Shown piece after piece: positions 1-8,945 of a stretch of 64,000 bases of DNA. The notes under the pieces are model-generated. The model worked only from the letters and a program-made list of their open reading frames with translations, was not told the origin of the DNA and ran no database searches. A program made the translations under genes and the position numbers. The stretch is taken from the NCBI RefSeq assembly GCF_002944315.1, contig NZ_CP024314.1, forward strand, positions 1,240,001-1,304,000. The letters run 5' to 3'. Source of the DNA: Rhizobium sp. NXC24. Lineage in GTDB: Bacteria > Pseudomonadota > Alphaproteobacteria > Rhizobiales > Rhizobiaceae. Each line of letters begins with the position of its first letter. Positions within the stretch are counted from its first letter, which is position 1.

Positions 1-878
1 GCGGCGGCTCCCGCCTTCACATGCTTTTTGCCTTTCTTACAAATCAGTATCTGTTTCTGGCGCTCGCCACCAGTTCCGCCGCCCCGCTCGCGCGGGGTCT
101 CGCTAAACTCCCGAAATTGCCGCAGCTCTGCCAATGGGTGCAGTTCCTGCGCAATCATGATGAGCTCGATCTCGGCCGCCTGACGGAGAAGGAGCGGAAC
201 GAGGTCTACGCTGTCTTTGCTCCCGACGCCGACATGCGCCTTTATGCCCGCGGCATTCGCCGACGCCTTGCGCCGATGCTTGGCAACGAGCGCAGGAGGA
301 TGGAAATGGCATTCAGCCTGATGTTCAGCCTTCCCGGCATACCCGTGATTTATTATGGCGACGAACTCGGGCTTGGGGACGAGCTATGCCTGCCGGAGCG
401 CTGGCCGGTGCGCACATGTATGCAATGGTCCGACGATGAAAATGCCGGCTTCTCCACCTGCGCGGAAGAATATCTAATCCACCCGGTCATAATGACTGGC
501 GATCACGGAGCCGAGAAGATCAACGCGGAGGCGCAGCAGCGCGATCCGGACTCGTTACTTAACTGGGTACGGCGGCTTGTCGACACGCGGCAGTCTTGTC
601 CCGAGGTCGGCTGGGGCGAATGGAGCTGTATCGAGACGCATAATCCAGCGGTGTTCGCCCAGAGGTTCGCTTGGGAGCAAGGCATTGTGCTGATAGTTCA
701 TAATCTTGCAGCGCGAAATTGCTCCGTGAAGCTGGATCTCGGTCATGACGAGATGGAGCAGCTTATCGGATTGTTCGGCAACAGGGTCTATCCCGAGAAA
801 AAAGGCAAGGGGACCACAATCGAGCTCGATGCCTACGGTTACCGTTGGTTTCGGAGCAATTCAGCGGCCGCCTCGTAA
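1..878 (+). CDS. GH13 trehalose synthase-like alpha-amylase family protein (5' truncated by window)
   Basis: The frame is open from the first base, so the N-terminal part, including most of the catalytic barrel, lies outside the window. About 290 residues remain. They include the transition-state Asp region (FLRNHDELDL), the RRRLAPML and FSLPGIPVIYYGDELG segments that follow it in TreS-like GH13 enzymes, and a C-terminal beta domain ending GYRWFR. TreS-type enzymes interconvert maltose and trehalose; some relatives are plain maltogenic or alpha-glucosidase-like proteins, so the exact reaction is open. It lies 144 bp before a second GH13 gene, which suggests a trehalose/maltose metabolism pair. 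The ATG near base 21 is internal and not the real start. Confidence 0.8.
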   Translation, partial: GGSRLHMLFAFLTNQYLFLALATSSAAPLARGLAKLPKLPQLCQWVQFLRNHDELDLGRLTEKERNEVYAVFAPDADMRLYARGIRRRLAPMLGNERRRMEMAFSLMFSLPGIPVIYYGDELGLGDELCLPERWPVRTCMQWSDDENAGFSTCAEEYLIHPVIMTGDHGAEKINAEAQQRDPDSLLNWVRRLVDTRQSCPEVGWGEWSCIETHNPAVFAQRFAWEQGIVLIVHNLAARNCSVKLDLGHDEMEQLIGLFGNRVYPEKKGKGTTIELDAYGYRWFRSNSAAAS

Positions 879-916
879 ACAACTCTCTCAAAACGGCAGA
901 ATGACAAGCTCCCGGC

Positions 917-941
917 GGAACCTATGCGCGCGGAGGCGGTT
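917..941 (+). promoter_or_regulatory. EcfG/RpoE2-type general-stress promoter for the alpha-glucosidase
   Basis: GGAAC at 917-921, an 18-base spacer, then TT at 940-941. This matches the GGAAC-N18/19-TT consensus known for S. meliloti RpoE2. It lies about 80 bp before the start of the GH13 alpha-glucosidase gene. Confidence 0.6.
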
Positions 942-1022
942 GTGCCTAACCTATACCGTCGAGGCGCCAAGATGGCGCCAGAGAAAGGGCGCGGCTTGCC
1001 GCGATAATCCGGAGAGGCTCCC

Positions 1023-2729
1023 ATGACCGCCAAACCAGCCACCAAATGGTGGCATGCCAAGACGGCCTATCAGATCTATCCACGCAGCTTCTTCGACAGC
1101 AACGGAGATGGCATCGGCGACATTCCAGGCATAACCTCCCGGCTCGATTATCTCCAGTCCCTCGGAATCGGATTGATCTGGCTTTCGCCGATTTATAAGT
1201 CGCCGATGGACGACAACGGCTATGATATCTCCGACTATCAGGATATCGCGTCGGAGTTCGGAACACTTGCGGATTTCGATGAGCTGCTTGCCGAAGCACG
1301 CAAGCGCGAGATCGGCATCATCCTCGATCTTGTCGTCAATCACACGTCCGATGAGCACCCCTGGTTCCTCGATGCCCGCGCATCCAAGGACAGCCCATAC
1401 CGCGATTTCTATATCTGGCGTTCTCCCAACGAAGACGGCAATCTCCCAAACGACCTTCTCTCCGTATTCGGAGGGCCTGCCTGGACGTTCGAGGCCGCGA
1501 CCGGCCAATATTATTTCCATCAATTCTCCCACCGGCAGCCGGATCTCAACTGGCACAATCCGAGCGTTCGGCAGGAAATCTACAAGATGATGAATTGGTG
1601 GCTGGACCGCGGCATCGCTGGCTTTCGTATGGACGTCATTGACCGCATCGCCAAGGACGTCGATCGCGCGATCACCGCCGACGGCCCATGTCTTCACGAC
1701 TACATTCAGGAGATACATCGAGAAACACTGAAGGACCGCGATGTCGTGACGGTCGGCGAAGCATGGAGCGCAACCCCCGGCTCGGCTCTCTTATATTCCG
1801 GGGCACAGCGTGGGGAATTGTCCATGGTCTTCCAGTTCGAGCACGTCCTCCAACAGTGGGATAAAGTCTATGGCAAATGGCGGCCACAGCCGTTCGATCT
1901 CGTCGGCCTGAAAGCGGTCCTCAGCAAATGGCAATATGCACTCTCGGATGATGGGTGGAATTCCCTCTTCTGGGGCAATCACGATCTGCCGCGTGCCGTC
2001 TCGACCTATGGCGACGCTACGGGTTACCATCGGGAATCCGCGACGATGTTGGCAACTGCCCTGCATTTCCTGAAAGGCACGCCCTTCGTGTATCAGGGCG
2101 AAGAAATCGGCATGACCAACGCCACCTTCACATCTATCGATCAATACAGAGATATCGAAACTCTCAATATGCATCGCCTGCATGTAGAAGCAGGTCTTTC
2201 GTCGGAGGAATTCATCGCTGTCGCCAATCGGAATGCACGCGACAATGCCCGTACCCCCATGCAATGGAGCACGGCGCCGCATGGTGGCTTCACCACAGGC
2301 GTTCCGTGGATACAGACAAATCCCAATTTCAGCCGCATCAATGCGGCACAGAGTATGGGTGACGACCGCTCGATCTGGAATTACTACCGGCGGCTGATTG
2401 CGCTGCGAGCCAAGCATCCGGTCATCGTCTACGGCACCTATCAATCCTATTTCGATCAGCACCCGCAGGTCTTCGCCTATACAAGGAAATTCGAGCACCA
2501 GTGCGTGATCGTGCTCGCAAACTTCTCCGTGGAGACCGTAATGCTGCCTCTTTCCGATGAATTGCAAGTGGAGGGTCAATGCTTGATCGCCAACTATCAG
2601 CCCGTAAGCCGGCTGCAAGAGACGGTCGAACTAAAGCCATACGAGACCTTGGCGATCCTTCATACGATCGAGGCGCCGAAGGAAAACACTTCCGAGGCTT
2701 CGGCCGGAAAAACACGACAGGACGCATAA
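1023..2729 (+). CDS. GH13 alpha-glucosidase (oligo-1,6-glucosidase / trehalose-phosphate hydrolase type)
   Basis: A 568-residue cytoplasmic glycoside hydrolase, the usual length for GH13 exo-alpha-glucosidases. The N-terminal YQIYPRSFFDSNGDGIGD block, DLVVNHTSDEHPWF (about 102-115), the nucleophile Asp in GFRMDV (D204), the acid/base Glu in VGEAW (E246) and the stabilising Asp in WGNHD (D321) are all present. The family hydrolyses terminal alpha-glucosidic bonds in isomaltose, maltose, sucrose or trehalose-6-phosphate; the substrate cannot be fixed from sequence alone. It follows a TreS-like gene, and a stress-type promoter element lies about 80 bp upstream, which favours a role in trehalose or glucoside turnover under stress. 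A small gene follows 38 bp downstream in the same direction. Confidence 0.9.
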   Translation: MTAKPATKWWHAKTAYQIYPRSFFDSNGDGIGDIPGITSRLDYLQSLGIGLIWLSPIYKSPMDDNGYDISDYQDIASEFGTLADFDELLAEARKREIGIILDLVVNHTSDEHPWFLDARASKDSPYRDFYIWRSPNEDGNLPNDLLSVFGGPAWTFEAATGQYYFHQFSHRQPDLNWHNPSVRQEIYKMMNWWLDRGIAGFRMDVIDRIAKDVDRAITADGPCLHDYIQEIHRETLKDRDVVTVGEAWSATPGSALLYSGAQRGELSMVFQFEHVLQQWDKVYGKWRPQPFDLVGLKAVLSKWQYALSDDGWNSLFWGNHDLPRAVSTYGDATGYHRESATMLATALHFLKGTPFVYQGEEIGMTNATFTSIDQYRDIETLNMHRLHVEAGLSSEEFIAVANRNARDNARTPMQWSTAPHGGFTTGVPWIQTNPNFSRINAAQSMGDDRSIWNYYRRLIALRAKHPVIVYGTYQSYFDQHPQVFAYTRKFEHQCVIVLANFSVETVMLPLSDELQVEGQCLIANYQPVSRLQETVELKPYETLAILHTIEAPKENTSEASAGKTRQDA

Positions 2730-2767
2730 CCTGCCCATCTTGAGGAGCTTGGATCGAGGAGCATCCG

Positions 2768-2977
2768 ATGAAGAATATGGCTCAGGAACTCGCAAATGAA
2801 TATCTTCGCCTCGGCGGACGAAGACTGCTGGTGATGGACGACAATGTTCTTTCGACCCAAATCTGGGAAGCCGATCCGCCTGAGGCGGACACATTCTGGA
2901 AGCAGAAGATAGATCCCCTGCCCCAGAGACAGCGTAATGAAGTGATGTCGTTTCTACCGTCAATCAATGTCACCTAA
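2768..2977 (+). CDS. Small hypothetical protein, 69 aa
   Basis: I do not recognise a family. The protein is 69 residues, soluble, without signal peptide or membrane segment, and contains a GGRRLLVMDDN stretch near residue 17. The ATG is preceded by a GAGGAGC ribosome site at good spacing. It begins 38 bp after the alpha-glucosidase stop and probably shares its transcript. A 6-bp hairpin (AGGACG/CGTCCT, 2979-2995) overlaps the stop region but has no T run. Confidence 0.6.
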   Translation: MKNMAQELANEYLRLGGRRLLVMDDNVLSTQIWEADPPEADTFWKQKIDPLPQRQRNEVMSFLPSINVT

Positions 2978-3201
2978 AAGGACGAAGTCCGTCCTGTGGC
3001 GTGGCGCCATCAAAACGAAGCATTTGTGCGGATCAGCCGCCGCCCATTTTCTTAGGATCGTGGCTATGATGACTGTCACGCTCGCCTCCGCCGCCAGAAA
3101 TCTTGCTGCGGCTGCGGCGGTCGGGTTCGGCCGGACCGGCCGGCAGCATCCTTCATGCTAACTCGACCGAAAGCGCGATGTTCCACGGCGCGTTAGACCG
3201 C

Positions 3202-3357
3202 TTACGGGCCCTTCGGCGATGTCGCTCTCCCTGCGCCGGGAACGGGTGCGCCTGGATGAATGTTGACGGCAAAATAAGCGGCGATACAGCAGGCAATAAT
3301 GAAGATCGCGGCGACGAAAATCATCATGCGGTGTCGGGCTTGCGGCTGACGGTCCAT
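3202..3357 (-). CDS. Small single-pass membrane protein, 51 aa
   Basis: The open frame reaches further upstream, but the likely start is the ATG at 3357. It is preceded on the minus strand by GGAGGGGAA, and it gives a protein with a charged N-terminus (MDRQPQARHR), one strongly hydrophobic helix of about 20 residues (MMIFVAAIFIIACCIAAYF) and a Gly/Pro-rich tail. Function unknown. An EcfG-like promoter element sits 90-114 bp upstream, so it is probably a general-stress membrane peptide. Confidence 0.65.
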   Translation of the reverse strand: MDRQPQARHRMMIFVAAIFIIACCIAAYFAVNIHPGAPVPGAGRATSPKGP

Positions 3358-3446
3358 TTCCCCTCCACGGAAGGGTTTCATTGGCGGATGCACCGCGGAC
3401 AGGTTACCTGCCGCACGTCGGAGCGAACGCATCAGACGCAGGGTCA

Positions 3447-3471
3447 AACCTCGTCCTGTCGATAATGTTCC
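3447..3471 (-). promoter_or_regulatory. EcfG/RpoE2-type promoter for the 51-aa membrane protein
   Basis: Read on the minus strand it is GGAAC (3471-3467), 18 bases, TT (3448-3447). It lies about 90 bp before the small membrane protein start. Confidence 0.55.
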
Positions 3472-3514
3472 AGGACAGGTGACGGATCCCGGCATGTCCG
3501 GCGCGATTCTACGG

Positions 3515-3540
3515 GGAACCGGCGTCGTTATTCAAGAGTT
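3515..3540 (+). promoter_or_regulatory. EcfG/RpoE2-type promoter (19-base spacer)
   Basis: GGAAC at 3515-3519, a 19-base spacer, TT at 3539-3540. It is 64 bp upstream of the 69-residue gene at 3604 and is divergent from the similar element at 3447-3471. Confidence 0.55.
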
Positions 3541-3603
3541 TGAGTACCTGAGTGCAAGCGAAGCGGGCGAGCAAACGCATGCCATTTCACGAAGGAGTTT
3601 GTC

Positions 3604-3813
3604 ATGATCACAAAGACAAACGGAGATCCGCGTCACCACACACAGAAGATGCAGGCGCGGCTGAAAGAAACCATGGATCATTTGCGCGAGGACATCGAAA
3701 AGGTCGATGAGCCGCAACTGAAAGCGATGTTCGAGACTGCCGCGGAAGTGCTTGGAGGACTAAGAAAGGCCTTCAGCGATTATGAGAAGAAGAACGAAAG
3801 CGCTTGGCGATAG
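3604..3813 (+). CDS. Small helical protein, 69 aa, function unknown
   Basis: The 69-residue product is charged and predicted to be mostly helical (for example KMQARLKETMDHLREDIEKVDEPQLKAMFETAAEVL), with no signal or membrane segment. The ATG follows AAGGAG at correct spacing. It stands alone between an EcfG-like promoter and the methyltransferase/esterase gene. I do not recognise a named family. Its position suggests a stress-induced small protein. Confidence 0.7.
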   Translation: MITKTNGDPRHHTQKMQARLKETMDHLREDIEKVDEPQLKAMFETAAEVLGGLRKAFSDYEKKNESAWR

Positions 3814-3858
3814 AGCGTCAGCATTATTGACACCCTGATTAAAAAAGCCCCACCAAAC

Positions 3859-3883
3859 TGAACCTTTTTATCTCTCATTTGTT
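3859..3883 (+). promoter_or_regulatory. Near-match to EcfG promoter before the methyltransferase-esterase fusion
   Basis: TGAAC, an 18-base spacer, then TT, so one mismatch in the -35 element (T for G). It is about 58 bp upstream of the fusion gene. A weak candidate, listed because perfect copies stand before so many neighbours. Confidence 0.3.
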
Positions 3884-3940
3884 GGGCCCCAAGAACCTGC
3901 TGCCGCATGCCGGCAGCGGGAGTTTTCCTGTCCGCACAAG

Positions 3941-5938
3941 ATGGAGGCTTCTTTGGTGACTCTTTCACGAGCACGCGACAATATGGTCGAGTATCAACTT
4001 CAACGAAGAGGCATTACGGACCGAACTGTTACGAAAGCGATGAGGACCGTGCCCCGCGAAGTTTTCGTCAACCCAGGGTTCGAGGAATTCGCTTACGAGG
4101 ACACGCCGCTTGCGATCGACGAGGGCCAGACGATCTCCCAACCCTTCATCGTCGCTCTGATGATCGAGAAGGCCGATATCGAGCCGAATGACAGGGTGCT
4201 GGAGGTTGGCACCGGATCGGGCTATGCGGCGGCGGTGATGAGCCGGATCGCCAGGCACGTCTATACAATCGAGCGGCATGCCGCGCTTGCAGAGGAAGCA
4301 AAGCAGCGCTTCCAGCGACTTGGATATCGCAACATCGAGATGCGCGTCGCGGATGGATCAAAGGGATGGCCCAAGGCGGCGCCGTTCGATGCCATCGTCG
4401 TGACGGCCGGCGGCCCATCGGTGCCGCAATCCCTGAAGGATCAACTGGATCTCGGTGGCCGGCTGATCATTCCTGTCGGCGGGGAAAGCGAGCAGCGGCT
4501 CCTGCGCATCACCCGCACCGGTGCGGACATTTTCGAGGAAGATGATCTTGGCGGCGTGCGGTTCGTGCCGCTTATCGGTGCCGAGGGATGGACGGCGGAG
4601 CACTCTCTCTACACGCGCGCCAGGGCTGAAAAGCCTGTCAAAGAGCTCAGCCTTCCCGAGCTCATCGCGAAGGTTGCGGAGGACCTGCCGCCGATCGAAG
4701 ATCCAGCATTCGGCAAATTATTCGACCGCTATGGCGACCGGCGCGTTGTTTTGCTCGGAGAGGCAACACACGGCACGTCGGAATTTTATCAGGCAAGGGC
4801 CGCCATTGCGCGCCACCTGATAGAACATCACGGCTTCAATATCGTCGCAGTGGAAGCGGACTGGCCGGATGCCGCAGCCGTCGATCGCTATATTCGCCAG
4901 CGTTCGGGGCAGAACACAGCAGAAATTTTCAGGCGCTTTCCGAGTTGGATGTGGCGAAATGCCGAGTTCAGTGCATTTGTCGCGTGGATGCGCGAATTCA
5001 ATGGCCGAAAAGCTGACCTACGCCAGCAGACCGCCTTTTACGGTCTCGACCTCTACAATATGAGCGGCTCCGTCGCGACCGTCCTGAAATACCTTGATAA
5101 AACGGATCCCGATGCCGCTGCCGTCGCGCGCGAACGATATGGCTGCCTGACGCCATGGCAAAACGATCCCGCGACCTATGGCCGTGCCGCGCTGACCGCC
5201 GGCTACAAGACATGCGAGGAGGCGGTGCTTCAACAGTGCCGCGATCTCCTCCAGCACCAGTTGACCGAAGGCGCTGATGGCGACGAGTTCCTCGACGCCG
5301 CACAAAGCGCAAAGCTGCTGGCATCGGCGGAGCGCTACTACCGCATCATGTATTATGGCGGCCGGCACGCCTGGAATCTCAGAGACAGCTATATGGCCGA
5401 AACCCTGGAACATCTTCTGGGCGCCCGTGGTCCGGATGCCAAAGCCGTGGTCTGGGCTCATAATTCCCATATAGGCGATGCCCGCCATAGCGACATGGGA
5501 ACGGTGCATGAAGAGGTGAACCTCGGCGAACTCTGCCGCCAGAGGTTCGACGGAGAGACCGCCCTTATCGGTTTGGGCACGCATGATGGTCAAGTGGCTG
5601 CATCCAGCGATTGGGACGGCGAGATGGAGATCAAGAATATCGCTCCGTCTTTGAGCGACAGTTATGAGCGTCTATGCCACGACTCCCGCAAACCCAACTT
5701 CCTGCTCGACTTCGACCGTGATCAAATCCTTCACGACCGGCTCGTCGAACAGCGTCTCGAACGTTTCATCGGCGCGATCTACCGGCCGGAAACGGAGCGT
5801 ATGAGCCACTACATGTTCGGATCGCTTTCGCAACAATATGATGCCTTCGTATGGTTCGATCGCACGCATCCGATAAAGCCGCTCCACCGCGATTCTGATA
5901 CCGAAGGGATGCCGGAAACTTTTCCATTTGGCCTGTAA
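3941..5938 (+). CDS. Fusion: protein-L-isoaspartate O-methyltransferase + erythromycin-esterase domain
   Basis: A 665-residue two-domain protein. Residues 1 to about 220 are a PCMT: QTISQPFIVA (63-72, the isoaspartate-binding Ser region) and the SAM-binding VLEVGTGSGYAAA (86-98). PCMT enzymes methylate isoaspartyl residues in aged proteins to start repair. Residues from about 240 to the end match the EreA/erythromycin-esterase fold: GEATHGTSEF, with the catalytic-type Glu and His, and WAHNSHIGDARH with the further His. Stand-alone PCMT is about 210 residues, so the second half is a genuine extra domain in one continuous frame. The esterase-like domain need not act on macrolides; its substrate is unknown. 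The first ATG is kept because it retains the usual helix before MVEYQLQRRGI. Confidence 0.88.
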   Translation: MEASLVTLSRARDNMVEYQLQRRGITDRTVTKAMRTVPREVFVNPGFEEFAYEDTPLAIDEGQTISQPFIVALMIEKADIEPNDRVLEVGTGSGYAAAVMSRIARHVYTIERHAALAEEAKQRFQRLGYRNIEMRVADGSKGWPKAAPFDAIVVTAGGPSVPQSLKDQLDLGGRLIIPVGGESEQRLLRITRTGADIFEEDDLGGVRFVPLIGAEGWTAEHSLYTRARAEKPVKELSLPELIAKVAEDLPPIEDPAFGKLFDRYGDRRVVLLGEATHGTSEFYQARAAIARHLIEHHGFNIVAVEADWPDAAAVDRYIRQRSGQNTAEIFRRFPSWMWRNAEFSAFVAWMREFNGRKADLRQQTAFYGLDLYNMSGSVATVLKYLDKTDPDAAAVARERYGCLTPWQNDPATYGRAALTAGYKTCEEAVLQQCRDLLQHQLTEGADGDEFLDAAQSAKLLASAERYYRIMYYGGRHAWNLRDSYMAETLEHLLGARGPDAKAVVWAHNSHIGDARHSDMGTVHEEVNLGELCRQRFDGETALIGLGTHDGQVAASSDWDGEMEIKNIAPSLSDSYERLCHDSRKPNFLLDFDRDQILHDRLVEQRLERFIGAIYRPETERMSHYMFGSLSQQYDAFVWFDRTHPIKPLHRDSDTEGMPETFPFGL

Positions 5939-5947
5939 TTCGGCTCA

Positions 5948-7699
5948 TCACGTTCGCAATAGCCGCTGCAAGCGGTCCGTATAGCGCCTCACAATCTTCT
6001 GCGCTCGCAGCGTTTCGCACTCGAGGTCACCAGTGCTCGCGACGGACCACAGACCGATTTGAAAGCCCAGATAGCATGCTTCAAAGACAGTGAGCACATC
6101 CTCCCGCAACTCGCGGTCCGCCTCTCGTGCGATGATCTCGGCAAGTCGAGTTCGCTCGTCCGACGATAGATCGAATTCAACGCTAGCGCCCGCGACATCC
6201 CAGGCGATATCCTGGCAGCCAATCAGATCATGGGCGCCATTGTGATCGAGCGCATCTGTTTTCAGAAGACGACCGTCATTGCTTAGCAGCCACTCCCAAA
6301 CATGGAGCCGATTGTCCGTATCGATACGCCGCAGGTATCGGACCAGACGATGCGGTTGACCGATCAGCCGCTCGAGCTGTCTGGCTGCGTCCATGCCGAT
6401 CGCTTCTCCGGCATTGCTGACTGCCATGTGGCAGAGATCGTCAAGCGATGCGCCGCCGTGCTGCGCTGGAAGATGACGGGCGCGAAAACCCAGATAACGG
6501 CCGATGTGATCAAGCATCCGTTCTTTGGTCAGAGCAGAGGTTTCGAGGGCCTGTCCGTCGGCCCATTGCTCGATGATGAAGCCGTAACATGTGCCGATGA
6601 CCGTCGGCGTAAACCCGGCTTCGCTGAGCAGCGCTCCGCGGCGTGCCTTGTCCGCTCCGGCCTTGCAAAGTCCGGCAAATTTGACCAGCCAGCGTTTATC
6701 GCCTTCGGGCATCAGAAATTTCAGCTTTTCCTGTTGCCTATAGCTGGGCGGCCAGCTTTCCACATTGTCATATCGTAGGGCACGCCACCGGCCGCCGGAG
6801 ATATCTCGCCATGACGGTTCTGAAGTTCCGACGAGCTCGCTTGCCCATGTTTGCAGGCTGCGAGCTCCTTGCGGCGTGTCAATGATGAGATCACGTGCAT
6901 CGGCGAGATGGATTGGCCGCTCCTTCCAGCGCTGGCGATGAGCGCTGCTGGCACGTGGCCCAAGATCGCCGGAATGGCTCGGAAAGAAATGAAGGCGCAG
7001 AGGGGAGACGCCATTGGTCTGCAACCAGTCGGCAACGCAGCCGAATGAACTACCCGACAATCCCGGCCCTTCGTCCACGATGGCGAAATCGACGTCGCGT
7101 TCGGCCAAGATTCGGTCCCCAAGCATCTGGCCGATCTGGAGATGGCGGCTGAATGGATGCCCGGTCGGCCGCAGAGAGTAGGCAGGACCGGAACCGAGCG
7201 CGGCCGCGACCAGCGCTGCCAGGCTCATCCCGATGTTGCGGATGCCTATCACCACCGTTGTCGGAGGCAGTCCTGACCGCAAGGCGGCTTCGATATAGCT
7301 TTCGGGATAAAGGGCGTAAAACGCATAACCCTCCGCGCGTTTCATGCGCACCGGTTCCGGGCCGTCGAGACGATCGAGCAGGAGCGGCCATTCCGCCGGC
7401 AACGTCAGCTCACCCAGAAAGCTTGCCTGCCACGACCGCAGTATCGCCTGGGCTTGCACGAGCAAAAGCCTGGAGCCGGCATCTTGAACATCGGACAGAT
7501 CGTCGGCAGCTCTTTGGTCGAATTCCTGATCAGCCAGCCCCTGAGCAAGTTCACCCGTCGCCACGAACGTCTGAACCAGAAGCTCGTGCCGCTGCCGGCC
7601 GGGTGGCAACAACGTGCAGGCGGACATATCTTCGGCGATGCGCCTGCGAACACAAGCAGCATCTTCAACGCGCGCGATATCGCCATAAACCAGCATCAT
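5948..7699 (-). CDS. Phosphoribosyltransferase-like / kinase-like two-domain protein, function unknown
   Basis: The frame extends to 7885, but the likely start is the ATGATG at 7699/7696, preceded by AAGGA, giving about 583 residues. It is not a family I can name. Around residues 147-215 there are VVIGIRNIGMSLAALVA and AIVDEGPGLSGSSF, which look like the substrate loop and PRPP loop of a type I phosphoribosyltransferase. The C-terminal half has VKFAGL, then DHNGAHDL and DIAWDVAG, which recall the catalytic and metal loops of aminoglycoside-phosphotransferase-like kinases. It is divergent from the inositol-phosphate synthase gene (142 bp apart) and convergent with the methyltransferase fusion. 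Possible role: modifying a nucleotide- or sugar-linked small molecule. This is inference only. Confidence 0.6.
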   Translation of the reverse strand: MMLVYGDIARVEDAACVRRRIAEDMSACTLLPPGRQRHELLVQTFVATGELAQGLADQEFDQRAADDLSDVQDAGSRLLLVQAQAILRSWQASFLGELTLPAEWPLLLDRLDGPEPVRMKRAEGYAFYALYPESYIEAALRSGLPPTTVVIGIRNIGMSLAALVAAALGSGPAYSLRPTGHPFSRHLQIGQMLGDRILAERDVDFAIVDEGPGLSGSSFGCVADWLQTNGVSPLRLHFFPSHSGDLGPRASSAHRQRWKERPIHLADARDLIIDTPQGARSLQTWASELVGTSEPSWRDISGGRWRALRYDNVESWPPSYRQQEKLKFLMPEGDKRWLVKFAGLCKAGADKARRGALLSEAGFTPTVIGTCYGFIIEQWADGQALETSALTKERMLDHIGRYLGFRARHLPAQHGGASLDDLCHMAVSNAGEAIGMDAARQLERLIGQPHRLVRYLRRIDTDNRLHVWEWLLSNDGRLLKTDALDHNGAHDLIGCQDIAWDVAGASVEFDLSSDERTRLAEIIAREADRELREDVLTVFEACYLGFQIGLWSVASTGDLECETLRAQKIVRRYTDRLQRLLRT

Positions 7700-7784
7700 C
7701 GATGTCCTTGTTGCCGACAAGCATACCGAACACGTGAAAGGCACCAACGATCCCTCGCCGCGCCTTTCGCGGGAAATTTTTTCG

Positions 7785-7809
7785 GGAACACATCTCAGTC
7801 CGGTTTGTT
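7785..7809 (+). promoter_or_regulatory. EcfG/RpoE2-type promoter for the inositol-phosphate synthase operon
   Basis: GGAAC at 7785-7789, 18 bases, TT at 7808-7809, ending 32 bp before the preferred start of the synthase gene at 7842. Confidence 0.6.
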
Positions 7810-7841
7810 TGGGCAACGCTTTGTAGATGCTGGAGATGGAT

Positions 7842-8945
7842 ATGCATACGCAACCGATCCGCGTCGGCCTTGTAGGTGTCGGCAATTGCGCGTCGTCCCT
7901 TGTGCAGGGTTTGACCTACTATCGAAATGTTCAGGATAACGAGCCGGTTCCCGGCCTCATGCATGTCAAGCTGGGGGGCTACCACGTGCGCGACGTCGAG
8001 ATATGTGCGGCCTTCGATGTCGCAGCCTCGAAGGTGGGGCGCGACGTCGCGGAGGCGATTTATGCCAAGCCTAATAATACCAAGCGCTTTGCCGATGTCG
8101 CGGCTACTGGCGTTGAAGTCCGTCGCGGCAACACGCTCGACGGCATAGGACGATATCTGGAAGGTGAAATCCCGCAATCGCCGGAACCGGTGGCCGATGT
8201 CGCGAATGTCCTGCGTGAGGCGCGCACGGATGTGATGGTGTCCTATCTTCCGGTCGGCTCCGAAGAGGCCACCAAATGGTATGCCGAACAGGCGCTCGCA
8301 GCCGGCTGCGCCTTCATCAATTGCATCCCCGTGTTCATTGTTTCGAAAAGCGAATGGCAGCGCAGGTTTTCCGAACGCGGCCTGCCGATCATCGGCGATG
8401 ACATCAAGAGCCAGGTCGGTGCGACCATCGTCCACCGGATGCTCGTCAATCTTTTTCGCGAGCGCGGCGTTAAGATCGACCGAACCTATCAGTTGAACTT
8501 CGGAGGCAACACAGATTTTCTGAACATGCTGGAACGGGAACGATTGGAATCGAAAAAGATCTCCAAGACGCAGTCGGTTACCAGCCAGCTCGACGTTCCG
8601 CTTGCCGCCGAAGACATCCATGTCGGCCCCAGCGATCATGTGCCATGGCTGACGGACAGGAAATGGGCCTACATCCGGCTCGAGGGCACGACATTCGGCG
8701 GCGTGCCGCTCAATGCGGAGCTTAAGCTGGAGGTATGGGATTCGCCCAACTCCGCCGGGGTCGTCATCGATGCGATACGCTGCGCGAAACTGGCGCTCGA
8801 TCGCGGCATCGGCGGCCCCTTGATTGGCCCATCCAGTTATTTCATGAAGTCACCCCCGCAACAATTCACCGACCATGAAGCGCGCCGACGCACGCAGGCC
8901 TTCATCGAAGATCGGGAGGATGTCCTGCGCGGAGCGGCGGAATGA
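7842..8945 (+). CDS. ino1: Inositol-3-phosphate synthase
   Basis: Converts glucose-6-phosphate to 1D-myo-inositol-3-phosphate with NAD as catalytic cofactor; cytoplasmic. The 367-residue product begins with a Rossmann motif ([16 protein letters not shown]). It carries [34 protein letters not shown] and [12 protein letters not shown], typical of the short bacterial (actinobacterial-type) synthases of about 360 residues. The ATG at 7842 is chosen because GGAG lies 6 bases before it; in-frame ATGs at 7827 and 7836 lack a good site. It overlaps the next gene by 4 bp. Rhizobia usually break inositol down, so a synthase under an apparent stress promoter suggests inositol made as a precursor of a protectant or glycan. 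Confidence 0.92.
   Translation: MHTQPIRVGLVGVGNCASSLVQGLTYYRNVQDNEPVPGLMHVKLGGYHVRDVEICAAFDVAASKVGRDVAEAIYAKPNNTKRFADVAATGVEVRRGNTLDGIGRYLEGEIPQSPEPVADVANVLREARTDVMVSYLPVGSEEATKWYAEQALAAGCAFINCIPVFIVSKSEWQRRFSERGLPIIGDDIKSQVGATIVHRMLVNLFRERGVKIDRTYQLNFGGNTDFLNMLERERLESKKISKTQSVTSQLDVPLAAEDIHVGPSDHVPWLTDRKWAYIRLEGTTFGGVPLNAELKLEVWDSPNSAGVVIDAIRCAKLALDRGIGGPLIGPSSYFMKSPPQQFTDHEARRRTQAFIEDREDVLRGAAE

Noticed and set aside
951..2618. Long minus-strand open frames (255 and 275 codons) opposite the alpha-glucosidase
   Set aside because: They mirror the codon structure of the GH13 gene on the other strand, show no domain and have no ribosome site.
3941..5938. Macrolide resistance gene
   Set aside because: The esterase-like domain is fused to a repair methyltransferase among housekeeping and stress genes, with no mobile-element context.
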